64,000 bases of DNA from Owenia fusiformis (GCA_903813345.2 CAIIXF020000012.1:434001-498000); one strand, 5' to 3'. Shown: positions 51,766-64,000, numbered from the stretch's first letter. The notes: generated by a model not told the origin, from the letters alone. Made by a program: numbers and translations.

Positions 51766-53029
51766 TGGCCCGCTGTCTTGTGAACAGTTTACACTATACA
51801 TCATCATAGGTATGTTATAATATATTATATTACGTTTACAGTTATTATATGTCTCTGTATTTATTAAGTACGAACCCAGATTAACTCGGATACACCTTTC
51901 TTTGCCATGAAGGAGAAAGATAAAAATTACTGAAGTGAATTTCAAGTTTGAAGCCGTGCTACAAATTCTGATTTGCAGTAAGCTTACATGACCATGGGCT
52001 TTCATTGAATGCCCATGCATATACGTTGATGAAGAATTTCGCAATAGAGGCAATTGGAAAAAATACATTCCAGGTGTCACCAACCTACAGTTGGAGTGAA
52101 TAGGGGATGCATGCTTCCCAACTATTTTGAAAAGATGATTCACCAAAGACTTAACACCGGGGCTAAACAAGCACGACCATGAAATACTAAAGATGGCGCA
52201 GTGCAACCAATCTGTTTTACATAAGACACTGATGCCATCTTTTAATAACATTTTAGATCATTTATGTATAGACTAAGAATAAATGACTGGTGGAGAGAAG
52301 GCATATCCGCGTTTTTAAAACATTTTTTATGCATCTAAGCCATGAGCGAGATCTTTAATGTAAGGATAGTCCAAATAGCGTACCGAGAATAGATCCGTTG
52401 AGGGAATCCGAATACCTGTATTGATGCAATTTCGCGTTCTAGACTGAAGCGCGACTTATAGTCTGTAGGCAGGTCTGGGAAAAGGCTTCATAAAATTGTT
52501 GATTATGGCATTAAGAGTAGAGTTTAGCCACCTATGCCACACTGTTGGCATATTCAAAGGCTGTAACGTGTAGCTGCTGAGGGTCTGGCAGTGGTGGAGG
52601 GGCCAAGATATTGGTTGTAATGTTATAGCAACCAATTGTCCATGCAAGTAAACCAAATATCAGTTAAACCTCAATGTTGTTAAAACGTTCAAAAATGGAA
52701 TACTCGGGGTGGAATATTTTCTAAGAGGCTCCGTTAAGGAAAAAATGACTTTTTGAGCTGGATGGAATTTCTGTGTATTTTTTATTCTATTAGGGTGTCC
52801 TGCATAAGGGATTTCGCCTGCGAAGCATATAACTCTTGCGAACATATCTAAATACTGTTCCGAAGAAGACATACCTTGTATATTTTAGAAAATAATTGGC
52901 TAAAAATGGAAACTACAAAAAGTCAAAATGTTCAACTCAACAAAGTTGTAGCTATTCTATATCAATATTATGTGTTATGTAAGGTTTCTCAGATGTTTCA
53001 GGACCTTCATTACACCCCCAATCCGCATC
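51766..53029. other. Intergenic, no gene recognised
   Basis: A 164-codon minus-strand frame at 51757-52251 overlaps the LTR edge and has no recognisable motif. A sequence shared with the right end of the window (CAAAGTTGTAGCTATTCTAT and on to TGTGTTAT) lies at 52941-52978 and recurs at 63958-63997. Confidence 0.45.
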
Positions 53030-53210
53030 ATCATCTAACAACGCTGTACAACGTTGTTAACAACGTTGTACAACGTCGTTTGAACAACGTTGACAAGTGT
53101 CGTTCGAGTACAGTGTTGTACAACGTTGTTTGACCAACAACGTTGTTCAACGTTGTTTGAACAGTATTGTACAACGTTGTTTCTTGAACGGTACCGTACA
53201 GCGCCGTTTT
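53030..53210. repeat. Palindromic ACAACGTTGT array, copy 1
   Basis: Repeated AACAACGTTGTACAACGTTG-type motifs. Each 10-mer ACAACGTTGT is its own reverse complement, so the array can fold on itself at many registers. A similar array lies at 63.42-63.65 kb, and both have the shared CAAAGTTGTAGC segment nearby, suggesting one repeat family. Confidence 0.85.
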
Positions 53211-53784
53211 ATAGGATCAGGGTAATTTAGGATTTCATCCAGTTTATAATTATAATTATGCTTTTAAAAGTTTCACTTTTACACCCCAAATCATTAAGCA
53301 TATTTCCCTTTTAATCTTATAACTTGCACATTCGAATTTATATTAGAGGCTGTAAAAATTAAATCATGTTTTGAATCATTTTATTCTACGTTTTACCATT
53401 TCTATGACAACTGACAAAGATATACCTATGTTATGAGCTACTGCTACTATTGGTTCGTGTACCTTCATTTTGTTTCAACTGTTTTGTCATTTTGTTCATA
53501 CATATTTGTGCATCACAATGCCAACTCTTATAAATCCAATGCTTGTCTTGTCAGGACTCAATGTACGTTAACTGTTAATATTCGAGAGAGTTTTTATTTG
53601 TATTTTCTGTAGTGTTATTTTGATAATCAGAACATCTATGAAATGAAAGAAACACACGAGTGTAACATTTTTTAAGCATAAAATATATTACAATATTGTA
53701 AAATACATTTGAAAATGATTATTAACTATATAAAAAAAGTTGCATCAATTGTCCATGTTATTTATACAGCTTCATCAGAGGAAG
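53211..53784. other. Intergenic or 3' UTR-like AT-rich sequence
   Basis: No feature beyond AT-rich DNA; it would be the 3' UTR side of the candidate minus-strand gene to the right. Confidence 0.35.
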
Positions 53785-55324
53785 TCACCGTTTGTTGTGC
53801 AGGATTTCCTGAAATGATAAAAATATAAATTAAGTATGTGTTCATATTATCATTATGCATCTTTCAAAGGTTTGCGCAAGAAGCTATCCGATAAAAAGAC
53901 GTTCAACGTCTTGATTGGCGTTTAATAAACACCAGTTCTTAAGATTCAAGAAAACTTCATTTAACCTCGAAGCTAATAATATGGGAATTATGTGAAATAA
54001 CTTTCTTAAAATTAGAATTGGCTTGGTGATGATAAAACCTGCAAATACTAGTATATTCACTGACAACTCACCTGCTCTCTAGCCTTCCTTGCTGCCAGTA
54101 GATTATCCGACTGTGCTCTTGGATATGTTGGAGTACCTGGAATTTAAACATTGAATCTTCAAAATATACTCAAATAAGATCGCTATCAAAACTTGGAACA
54201 ATGAATATAGACTTATTTAAGAATAAAGACCGAGATTCTATGATTCTGGCCAGATGGCGCAATGTACTTTGTTCACCAAGTATAATTTATAACGTTATTT
54301 TTCATTAATATACGCGCGAACCTTCGGAATGTTTCCTCTGCTTTCCTAAACAAGTCGATTCACTTCTTAGCCAAAGCCCAAGGGTCATTTTGGTCAGATC
54401 TATTCTATCTCTCCCCTAACATGTCTGTTCTGTCTCCCAAGAAGTTCCTCTGAAGATCAACTGCAACATAAAAATAGAATACTGTGAAACTCACAAATAC
54501 CGTACTTATTCAGTTATTTACATGGATATAAAAGATCTAGCATGTACGTACGCCAATAACATGCATTGTACTGGATTTTCAATTACGGTAAAAACACCGA
54601 ACATGAGCTCACATTATTGAATCAAATGAGTAAGTGTACGTGTAAGAGCTGACTGGTTTGATTAAAGTAACGTCAGTTATTTGCAGCAGGATAATGCAAC
54701 GCAGTATCTTTAACTATTTACTATAAATATAATAATTGTTGACGTGACTTGAAAGATATTCAATATTACAAGTATAGCCTATAGGCCTACTTACCGATTT
54801 CATTGGAGATAATCTCTCTACTCGGCCTTCACCTGCACCAAAGTCCTAGCTCTGAAATGGCGTCTGCCAAGTCTTCATGTAACAGCTGTCTACAGAAATA
54901 AAGAAATATGTGTAAGCCTAAGCTTATGCATAGCCTACATGCTGAATGCAGAGAATAGTTTTTATTTACAAGTTTGTTTAGGTTTAATGTCCATTGGATG
55001 TGAATGGCGCATCTATGATCCATGATGTCAAAGACGTCTCTTTGGAACACAGGTCTTGCATGAAATCATTCCATCCTTGGTAAATGTTGTTGCATTGTAG
55101 GCTTAAACAAATTGCGAGAGACCCACTGAGCTTTTCCATAATCAGGTGCCTGAATTTGTATGGACCCTTGGTTGAAATATTTTAGATTTACGATGATTTT
55201 ACAAATAACTTCAAAGTCAAACATTCAAAGGTATTTATTGATAAAGAAATAGATAATAAGTGACAAGGACCACTATAAATAGATCAAAATCTTAACTTAC
55301 GTCTTGTCCTTGATGTTCCGCCAT
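53785..55324 (-). CDS. Candidate small spliced gene, unidentified
   Basis: Putative pieces on the minus strand: a first exon 55324-55301 (MAEHQGQD, donor GAC|GTAAGT); 54885-54833 (LLHEDLADAISELGLWC, acceptor GTAGACAG, donor CAG|GTGAAG), in phase with the first; 54136-54072 (TPTYPRAQSDNLLAARKARE, acceptor AATTCCAG, donor CAG|GTGAGT); and 53808-53785 (EILHNKR, stop, acceptor CATTTCAG), in phase with the third. The second and third pieces do not share phase, so an exon is missing or one boundary is wrong. ATGGCGG start context and two CRE palindromes upstream support a real promoter. I do not recognise the protein. Confidence 0.4.
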
Positions 55325-55348
55325 TTTCCACTTCAGTAGTTTTGCGTG

Positions 55349-55416
55349 TGACGTCATCAGATCATTATAACAATGACGTCATTCGATTGACATATCCAAA
55401 TTGGACAATGACGTAA
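55349..55416 (-). promoter_or_regulatory. Two full CRE palindromes and a half-site-like variant
   Basis: TGACGTCA occurs at 55349-55356 and 55374-55381 (25 bp apart), with TGACGTAA at 55409-55416. They lie about 25-92 bp upstream of the candidate ATG at 55324 on the minus strand. CREB/ATF factors bind TGACGTCA; proximal clusters are typical of promoters. Confidence 0.55.
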
Positions 55417-57198
55417 TAAATATACTATATGCACTCTTGAGGTTCAATTAATTAACCTTGTTAGATTGATTTCCCCGTTTCAATCATAGGACAATAATTA
55501 TTGTCGCGTCCGGGCTTTCCCGAATACCCTGTATGTCAACTCAAAGGAAGGCCAGGGGCAAGTAATAAGGGATATTTGAGGTGTTTATACTGGTGCCGAT
55601 CGAGTATAATGCATCGATAGAGACAGATATTAAAGAGGCTCTATGCCATAGGATAGCACAATCAAGACCCCTCTGGACTTTTTTGCATATTGAGTTTCAC
55701 CACATATATACCCATCTACTTATCAAAGATGAAGTCCCGAATCCCCCTCTTTCAGTGTTAATTTTGCGATTGTGCTGGCCAATCTAATTATTTTCGAGGA
55801 AATTAATTCAATCTGAAGTTTGAATATACCGGGAAAGTCCTCCTGTTATCTGATTGGTCGTTGAATTTGTGTAATGCAATGATACATTTCTATATTCTTT
55901 TCAGATCAAACAGAAATATACGAAAATATAATTTTTTCACTTCAAACATTATGTTTAAGTCCACATAATAATGAAATAGCCTAATCTAATAATTTTAATA
56001 TACCCGTCCCATATTAATAGCCTGCATGCCCCATCTTATATAATTTTGAGCAAGTCCAATGTTTAACTCCGGCCCGTGGTTGAAACATTTGATGTCTCAG
56101 TAACCGTTTGATATCTCATCTGCTAAATATTATTTTCTTTTTTACAGGTTCTTTCTATGAATGGAATGCTGCAGACATGCGGAACATGTGAATTTTGGGG
56201 TTATACATGGACACATGCGAGGAAGGCACAACGTAAAGAAGGGCGGGGGTCTTCACTCGAGGAAAGGTGTAAAACGCATCATGGGCTTAAGCAGCAACAG
56301 TTCAGAAATAATTTTCAGAACTAAGGTTGCATTCATGAATTTAGTTGCCGGCTGGTGGTTTAAACTTCTTTTTATCAGTGGTAAACTCAATTACTTATAG
56401 TGGCAGGTACTACTCATGAGATAAATGAGTTGAATTCACCTGCCGGATGACGGCTGGTGGTTTAACCTACTTTTTAAGCCATTTAAACATAAATGAAGGA
56501 ATCTCCACTCACTATTCATAATTAAATGAGTTGGACATGAATTAGCCTAGTTGGTGAATATGTCAGCCGTCAGTTGAATTGACGAATGCTACCTCGGCGA
56601 CCAACAATGCGTTTATACCCGGGTGTTTATACTTCATGTTATGCATGCAGTTTCTTGTTTTATTGTTAACACTTAAAAGTTAAATAATTAAGGGTTTAAT
56701 TTATCTTCCAGGTATTCATAAATAGTTGGCGTAGGTCTGTTGACGGTGATGATGGCAATTTTGATGGCGAGCTCCACATTCATTTCGAATAATTAATCTT
56801 TAGATAGGCATTTTGCGTACTGTATTTAAGTTTATACATTTTAAATTCATTAGAGCTAGCATTCTGATTTATCAGAGCCATGCACTAGAATGCTTTCAAG
56901 AGAGAGTCTTCATATTCCAAAAATAGTAAAGGCTCTTGATTCCACGATGTAAAGCTAGCTTTACATTTCCTTTGCTTTGTTTAATAAGAAGGTTAAGTTA
57001 CACGTTTCTAAAAGAACTTGTACCCGAGCGTGTACTATTTCGTTCCCGGGGAATACTGTTCCACTCTCATATTCACTTGGGACTGTTTTCCGTATGTCTT
57101 TATACTCAACCGGCCAAGTAAACAGTACAAATAGGAGAAATAATTATTTAAAGAACTACGTTCACGTGCAAGTCTTTTTTAAGAAACGTGTGCCTTAA
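55417..57198. other. Intergenic, no gene recognised
   Basis: AT-rich. The frame at 56161-56400 has no motif. Nothing else can be supported. Confidence 0.5.
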
Positions 57199-57896
57199 CC
57201 CTATTTCTTGGATTTACACTAGTATGCTAAGACGTCTTGGCCAAAACGTTTTAGCGTTAAAACATTTTACAAATGTAATGTAAATCCAGATTTTCTCAAG
57301 AACTCTCGGCTAAGAGTGCTTAGCTAAAACGTTTTAGGACCCTAGTCATAGCCAAAACGTCTTAGCGTTAAAACGTTTTACAAGGGAGTGTAAATCCATC
57401 GGTTTTAGCTAAGACCTCCTAGCCCGGTTTTATATGCGTTGCGCTGAAGGAAAAATTTGAAACTTCCTGATTACATGTGTAGCATGGTCCCTTTTCTTGT
57501 CTCATCCCTTTGTTACCAATATAACCAAAGAATATCGAGAAGGACTAATTCGCCTAGCGTTCTATCATAATCCTAATATATTTACAAAATCTTCCTGCCC
57601 TCTTTCATGCTTTTAACAATGCTCTCTTTAGGACATATTTTTTGAAACCGATGCATTCTTTAGCAGAAAGTATAGAAGCGGGAAGCTATGTTGACTGAAC
57701 CATCCTTCAACCAGTGTTGAACTGCTTTTTTAAGTTTACAATGCCTACATATCTCCAAGACGTTTTAGAAAAACAGGTGTAAACTCAATCATATTTCATA
57801 AGACGTCTTGAAAATGGTGGTGTAAACTCAACATGGTTTTACTAAAACGTTTTAGTTAAGACGTCTTGAAATGTCGCGTGTATTGTAAATAGGGCT
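57199..57896. mobile_element. Inverted-repeat element rich in AAAACGTTTTAG / AAGACGTCTT motifs
   Basis: The left end reads ACCCTATTTCTTGGATTTACACT and the right end TGTATTGTAAATAGGGCT, imperfect reverse complements. Inside, self-complementary AAAACGTTTTAG and AAGACGTCTTA motifs recur (57230, 57330, 57355, 57380, 57760, 57810, 57850), separated by TGTAAA(T/C)(C/T)CA links. No protein is encoded. Confidence 0.5.
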
Positions 57897-58338
57897 CACC
57901 TTAGCAGACGGGGACAAACTCTTGCAAAAATACATGCAGATTATTAAAGCACGATTATAGATAAAACTGATTATTTTAATTAAGCTAATTACTTTTTGTG
58001 CTTCTTTAATCAATGACGTTTTCAACGTTTTATTGTGTTGCTTTTTTGTTAAAATATATTTTTAATTTTTGACTTATAGTTGCTTTCAAAAATTCTTGTT
58101 TTCATTTCTTGTGACAGTTATTTTTTCATACCTGTGTGCATGGCTTATATATCTGCATGTAGCATGATGATTGACCAGGAATAATCTGACCGGGAGGATA
58201 AAGTCAAATGAAAAATTATTAATATGCCTCTGATTATTATGAGACTGGATATAAAACTGCTCGTATATCCATGGGAGGATGTAAGGGTTATTATTATGTC
58301 ATCGCCAGAATCGGTGACACAGATGACATATTGTTATA
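57897..58338. other. Intergenic, nothing recognised
   Basis: AT-rich spacer between two inverted-repeat elements; no gene, repeat or site that can be supported. Confidence 0.45.
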
Positions 58339-59404
58339 GTCTCCAACTTTTTGTTGACGGTGTTCGATGTTTTGTGTTCGGAGTTCGGCGGTTGGTATTT
58401 TAAAAACTGGGCTGAACGGTCATTATTTGCATGATTCCTACAATTTGACATCTTTGATCGGTAACTATACGAAACAAATACTAATTAACCGCCTCTTTCT
58501 GGCACAGACAGGGTATTTGAATTCTTAAAAGTGTTTTCTTAATCTTTTTTCTTCATCGGCTGCAAATATGCATTAAAATTAAGCCAGGGTACCCCGATGA
58601 ATGTACTGCATGTGTCGTGCATGTACTGTATGTACTGTCTTGCCCGTAGCCAGCTTTTTCCAAGGAGGGGGGGGGGGCTATTACCAAGGAGAGTAACTTT
58701 TGACAGTTTTGGCAAAAAAACATGCGAAAAGTGATCAAAATGGTGAAAAATGCATGATTTGAACGGATTGTAGGCCGGGGGGGGGGGGAGCGGGGCAACC
58801 GCTCTCAACGTTTTTGCAAGTTGCTTCAAATTGACCAAAAAATCTACAAGTTCCCAGAATGAGATCAAACTTTAAATTATCAGTTCCAACTGGACATTGT
58901 ACATGTACATGTACGATGCATTACACTCTCTGACCAGATAATGATTCGATTTCTCAATTTTCAAATTAAAATAGCTCAGACGCTCTTCCCAGCAAAAAGT
59001 CGTGAGTTATTTACACAGCAGGGGCGTAGGCAGCTTTCAGTCAGGTTACCCGGGAGGGGGCGATCGTGGCATAAGCAAGGCAAAAACATTTTTTAAAGAT
59101 TTGTTTTGAATTTTACAAAAACTGATGCAACTGCCTTCAAAATTGAGCTAGACGCTTTCAATAAAGAGCATTTTAAAGCTATATTCTGCTTCTATCCAAT
59201 GGTTCTATTTTTATTGGTTATCGGGGTCGCACCCATCTCCCTAAATACGCCTATGCATACTCTCAGATGACACAACATGCATAACCTATAATAATCATTA
59301 AACAAAGTACTATTAATCCGCCTATATGCTTACTTTTTGTTGCAGATGCCGAACGCCGAACACCAACCGCCAAATCATCGATTGTTCACAAAAAAGTTGG
59401 AGAC
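58339..59404. mobile_element. About 1.07-kb inverted-repeat element, composite
   Basis: The left end GTCTCCAACTTTTTGTTGAC, followed by a GTGTTCGG...GGCGGTTGGT stretch, is mirrored at the right by ACCAACCGCC... and GTTCACAAAAAAGTTGGAGA-C. The inside holds G-runs (58669, 58777), the TTTTGACAGTTTTGGCAAAA piece shared with 44.2 kb, and a GGGGCGTAGG...CTATGC segment (59.03-59.26 kb), so other repeats are probably nested. No transposase was seen. Confidence 0.5.
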
Positions 59405-59519
59405 AAATGTCTCTACTTGTGGTGGTAACATAGATATAAGACCCCCCCCCTCCATCCCAAACATTTCCTAGATTATTAAGATTTAATATACTTCATGGTT
59501 CTTGCATTTGTCTATAATG

Positions 59520-60400
59520 GGAATAAAACCTTCGTTAATTAATTAATAAGTTTATTGGTCTCTTGAACATGTAATGTACATCGAGATAAGTCCAATAAAG
59601 CAAATAAAAAATAAAACATTCATGTACATGCATGGCAAAACAATTCTTACAATCTAATTTTAACAATCACTAAGTACTTTACTAAACAGCATAAAATGAT
59701 TTCACATCAGTTTTGTTTAATAACTCTTTGGTAATATTGTGAACTCTCGTAAAATAATCACCAATTATTTCATTAATTGCATCATCGTGCGCTAACAGGG
59801 AGTATAAAAATAAACTACTTGTATTAAAATGAGAAAAACTATTGTTTATACTTTTTATTTTACTGAGATATTGAGATCGAGCTAGTTTTAGTTCTGATTG
59901 AGAACAACAAAAAAGAACGTGTTCTTCATCACCTATTGTATTTTTTGAATTACAAAAGAAACAAAATCGTTTCGATTTTTCTACTTTGAAGTATCGACCT
60001 CGTTCAATTGGGAAGTTATGCATCGATAACCGTACCTTAGAGATAGATTGTCTATAGGTGTAGTTCTGTTAATTTAGATAACTTTCTCTTTTATGTGCAT
60101 GTTTTATTTATAACTTGTGAATTTGCCTGGAGCATCATTTGGTCTATTTGATGTCTTGCATAAATGTACTTTGTATTCTTTTTCTGAATTTGTCATTGTA
60201 GATTTAATTAAATTATCAATTTTGACTTGATCACATGTATTGATTTTTTGGATATCGATATTTTTATTGGATATTGACAAAATCCGAGTGATAAATGAAA
60301 AGAAGCTCCAATGCCCTGATTCATGTGAGTCTTCCTCATGTTTACTAAAAATAAATGAATATGAATCAGTTGGTGACTTTTTCAAGTGAAACCAAAATTT
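59520..60400 (-). pseudogene. LINE C-terminal fragment (zinc-knuckle region), decayed
   Basis: The frame 60023-59682 contains IERGRYFKVEKSKRFCFFCN, then IGDEEHVLFCC, the GRY...C--C...(E)DE-H-LF-C pattern found at the C-terminus of many CR1/Jockey-like LINE proteins. A second frame (60385-60104) upstream on the same strand, rich in Lys and Ser, is probably the preceding part, separated by stops. AATAAA-like and A-rich sequence near 59.53-59.62 kb on the minus strand would be the 3' tail. It belongs to a different family from the two long LINE proteins. Confidence 0.6.
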
Positions 60401-63400
60401 TATAATACTAACTAATATATTAATGAGCAGCGGGTATCTGCAAGATGCGATTAAGAAATAATCTTGATTTGCGTCATTAAATATTCAAATTGAACACAGT
60501 GGCCATGCTATCTGACCCGAACGAGCTACCTGGTGGTGAAAATGTCACCTACCTAATTGCATTTGCGTTATTGAAAACATGCGATCCCTTATTGAAGTTT
60601 CACAAGATCATGAAGCCTGAGTTGATTTCACTTCATCAAAAGTCACGAATGATTGATGTTGGATAGGAATGAAATGAATAAAAAACTAGCCTATTGAATG
60701 TCTGTGCGAATGGTATCAAATAATTTCGATTTCTCAAAAGTTGCTTTTCCTCTCACTTTAATCTATCACATATTAATTGGATCAATACAGACTCATTTCA
60801 TCTGCCCACCATACCTTTGTAATGTAATGACGGGAAACGGTCGCTGGATTAAGCAATCAGACGTCTCAATTTGGTTGAGCGTTTGTTTTTGTTGAATGTT
60901 ACAAGAAAACAAGGCGTAATTCTGATCTTGATATTGTTGCAATGCACATAATGCAGTTTTCAGCATTTCAAGTCATGAGGAATCTACATGCAAAGTTCAT
61001 TTGATAAAAGGAAGGGGTGGCGTAAACAATTTTTGACTGCCAAGTTCCCCCCAAGAAGCCCCATTATACCAAACCCTTCACCCACGCAGATACGCAGTCC
61101 ATATTGGGTAGGGAAATAGAAACGGATCAGGCCCTAGGGGGGGGGGGTAAACCGCACCACCTTGAAGAAAAGTTTCTGACGGGGCTGACGCCCCCCCCCC
61201 CCCGGCAAAAGCAGGCTATGAATAATGTAGCCAGTCCATGTTAGTTTCTCGAAGATATCTTTGAAGAATTCTCAACTTATCAGGACAGATAAATTGAGAA
61301 AATAAACCCATCATGCATGTATAACAAGTCAAATAAGAAATAATAAGAAATAAAAACAAAAAATTAAACATAAAAACCTGCTCATTAATTAAGGGAAAAA
61401 TCAGATCTAGCAAGCAAATAGCTCCGAGACTTATTACTGGGAGTTGTCTCTGAAGAAGTCTCAACATATCAAGATAACAGCTGATAACATAAAAATGTAG
61501 ATGGCAAAATAAAACGGCATGCACCTCTAAACATATGGTCATAATTAATATGGTTACAAGCAACAAAAGGATAATCTTTAAATGGTTGCAATGCATTATC
61601 TATTTTAGCTGAAATCAAGTTATTTCTAAATAACTCATGCGACAAAACGGAAAATGATTTAGAAAATAAATCAATAAGATCAACGTTATACAATGATGGA
61701 AACAAAACAGATAGTAAAAAATCTTATTCTAATTGAATTCCTGAATCAAGTCTCAACCCTCCAGACACTGGTGACATTTGAAGGACTGTATCTAATTTAA
61801 ACAATCAAATAAAATTAAAAGTAAAACATGCAAACAGATGTAACTGCTTATTTGAGAATATCCGACGAAATGTGCGTCCGGGGTCAGGGGGTGTGTGGCG
61901 CTAATTTCCAGCCCTACATCGCCGCTGAACACTCTGGAAAGAAATCTGCTTATGATAAGTTATTCTTTTTATACCATGGTCAGAGCAATATCTCAGTATA
62001 TAATAGCAAGTGATAAATCATATATTTGGGATATGGATGATATTTGGATTAGAGGGATGATATGGATATCACCCCGGGTATTATTAAAAAAATTCATTTT
62101 TCAAAAACATTTTCTCTCATTCAAAAGAGGATTTTAGATATATGTTGCTCTTGACCATGGTATAAGGTCGTTATTCACATGTCGGGATGATATTGAGAAT
62201 ATCCCTCGGATGATATCAATATTTCCCTCTGTCACTGCGTTCCCTCGGAAATATTAATATCATGTGATATTCCCCATATCAAATCCCTCCTGGTGAATAA
62301 CTTCTTTGTATATACTTTCAACAAATTTAACAATGAAACAGAAACACAATGCATGCCAAACATTATCTATTGTTATATTATGGTTATTTCATAGTTTGCA
62401 CTTGTATTCAGCAACTGTGTTTGTCAAACCCAATATGGGATAAACCTTTTTAGGGTTAACACGTCAGACTTAACGCGTCGCTTGAGGCAAAATGCATAAA
62501 CTATATAATTCCACGGCTATAACTCGAAGAACGCCGCTGTTGTGTCTGTGCCCCTTTGGGGTGGGCCGTATATTGTTCTTGTGTGTATCTTACCCACGGG
62601 AACCTACAAAACAGAAACATATATAATTACATTATGAAAAGGGGAAGTCCCGTCTATATAAATCCCTAGATTCAAGTCGTGGAAACATCCCCATATTTGC
62701 AACAAAACAATGATTAACCAAAGTCAGTAAGTAGTAGTTGTACCATTATGCATGAATTGTAGCTTTTGGGAAAGATGATAAAACGCAAAATGTAAATTAA
62801 ATACTTGGTGAAGTCTGGCATTCATGATCTGACAGGAAATTTAGGGAAGGCGTTGATTATAATTTTGTAAAAGCAAAAGTTGATCATTGCATCTTGGTGG
62901 TTATCATGCCAAATAAATGCTCATTCGAAGACGACCACTGAATCCAAATCCAGTTCACTAAAACAACGTTTTATAAACAAATAAACTAAATCACTATTAC
63001 TATTATAAATTAATAAATAGATAACGTGTTTTATATCCTATCATTGACATTAACTACCGCGTTCCAACAATACTCTTGATTTCAAATGATCAAAGACGGT
63101 AGCCCCGTTCCCAGGATTTACCGAAGGGGGTTCAATTTGGCAAATTTGGCCCAAAATCACATCAAAAATGTTTTTTTGCTCATATCATTTCAATTATTTC
63201 AAGAATAACAAGAATGAAAATGTTATTTTCTTTAGATTATATTATCTATCAAGTGCTGGGCATTTGCTTCACACCGGGAAGGCTAATTTAAATTTTAGAT
63301 TATCAAGATCAAAATGGTTTAGGTCCTATTGCATGTATTGACGACTTTTGAACGGATTACTGCAATCGGCCGGGCTAATAATATAATATAATACTATAAA

Positions 63401-63419
63401 TATATAAGTATAATATTGT
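60401..63419. other. Intergenic, no gene recognised
   Basis: Contains long G and C runs near 61.14 and 61.19 kb and two overlapping minus-strand frames at 61216-61705 without recognisable domains. From 62.0 to 62.3 kb the GATGATAT(T)TGG-like and ATATCATC-like words recur on both strands, suggesting a further inverted-repeat element whose ends I could not set. Confidence 0.4.
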
Positions 63420-63650
63420 TTCTGAAACAGTGTTGTACAGTGTTGTTTAAACGGTGTTGTACAACGTTGTTTCAGAAACGGTGTTGTACAACGTTGTTTA
63501 AACAACGCTGTACAACACTCTTTTGAACAGCGTTAAACGGTATTGATTAAACAACGTTGAACAACGCCGTTTCTGAAACAACGTTGTACAACGCCGTTTA
63601 AACAACACTGTACAATACCGTTTCAGAAACAACGTTGTACAGTGTTGTTG
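63420..63650. repeat. Palindromic ACAACGTTGT array, copy 2
   Basis: Alternating GTTGTACAACGTTGT and TTTCAGAAAC / TTTAAAC spacers, e.g. ACAACGTTGTTTAAACAACG. Every segment is close to self-complementary. It is longer and more regular than the copy at 53.0 kb. Confidence 0.88.
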
Positions 63651-64000
63651 GAGATTGGCTGTGTAGTGTACTTGTGTCTAGAAATGTGACATTTAAGGAC
63701 AAAATTTGGCATTTTTTAATCATTTTCGCTTTCAGCATTAACATATAGTTCCTTATATCTTGAGTTTAATGCTGACTGGTTGTTGCATTTTTGATTAAAT
63801 CTGTGCTTGTACATGTGTTCTTCCATTTAAGGTATAGAAAATGTATAGTGGACAACCAATGTTCATATGAGATTGTTCAGATCTCCCCTACCCCATTTAT
63901 TATACAAAATTACCCAAAAATATGAAAAAATAAAATAACTTGACATCATAAACTTTAACAAAGTTGTAGCTATTCTATATCAATATTATGTGTTATTTAA
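63651..64000. other. Sequence flanking the palindromic array
   Basis: Includes the 40-bp segment AAAGTTGTAGCTATTCTATA and on to TGTGTTAT at the window edge, shared with 52.94-52.98 kb. Presumably part of the same repeat family; cut by the window end. Confidence 0.5.

Noticed and set aside
61216-61705. Two overlapping minus-strand frames as a possible membrane protein gene
   Set aside because: No domain, poor composition and no splice or start support; may be retroelement debris.

Overview
The window is AT-rich nuclear DNA of an invertebrate animal. Genes are intron-rich with GT-AG introns, and most of the length is tandem arrays and transposons; no bacterial or organellar gene organisation is visible. 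Two animal genes are recognisable, a serotonin-transporter-like SLC6 gene and a CCDC92 homologue. An invertebrate deuterostome would fit, but the species cannot be named from this sequence.

Layout. 1-4.3 kb is non-coding with one hairpin. 4.29-6.34 kb is a 5'-truncated LINE (+ strand). 6.69-7.74 kb is a long-inverted-repeat element and 8.16-9.25 kb a 39-bp array. 11.23-32.41 kb is the SLC6A4-like gene (+ strand), reconstructed by eye as 15 coding exons (about 593 aa). Its introns hold a 5.3-kb array of a 36-bp unit (intron 1), partial copies of the exon-7 start, a 1.07-kb TA-flanked inverted-repeat transposon, a 3.3-kb LINE sitting on the exon-9 donor, seven partial copies of the exon-9 end, a 3.8-kb 31-bp EcoRI-site satellite (intron 12) and a 39-bp array (intron 13). 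38.27-41.57 kb is the CCDC92 homologue (- strand, three coding exons), convergent with the transporter; its intron 2 is filled by a 55-bp array and a 79-bp array lies upstream. 46.73-51.76 kb is a very young LTR retrotransposon with 1300-bp LTRs and almost no coding capacity. 53.8-55.4 kb may be a small unidentified gene (- strand) behind two CRE palindromes. The rest is inverted-repeat elements, LINE debris and palindromic ACAACGTTGT arrays.

Main observation. Four tandem arrays in the two genes appear to have grown from exon-intron boundaries. The unit contains the exon edge plus its splice signal at exon 1 (donor, 36 bp), exon 7 (acceptor, 65 bp) and exon 9 (donor, about 82 bp) of the transporter, and at exon 2 (donor, 55 bp) of CCDC92. 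In the first case about 57 consecutive units keep the exon-1 reading frame, and each carries a phase-0 CAG|GTAAAT-like donor, so splicing from any of them would give an in-frame, variable-length N-terminus. Whether that happens is untested. The transporter also shows a one-base frameshift in exon 11 and a LINE at the exon-9 donor, so it may be a decaying allele or contain an assembly error.
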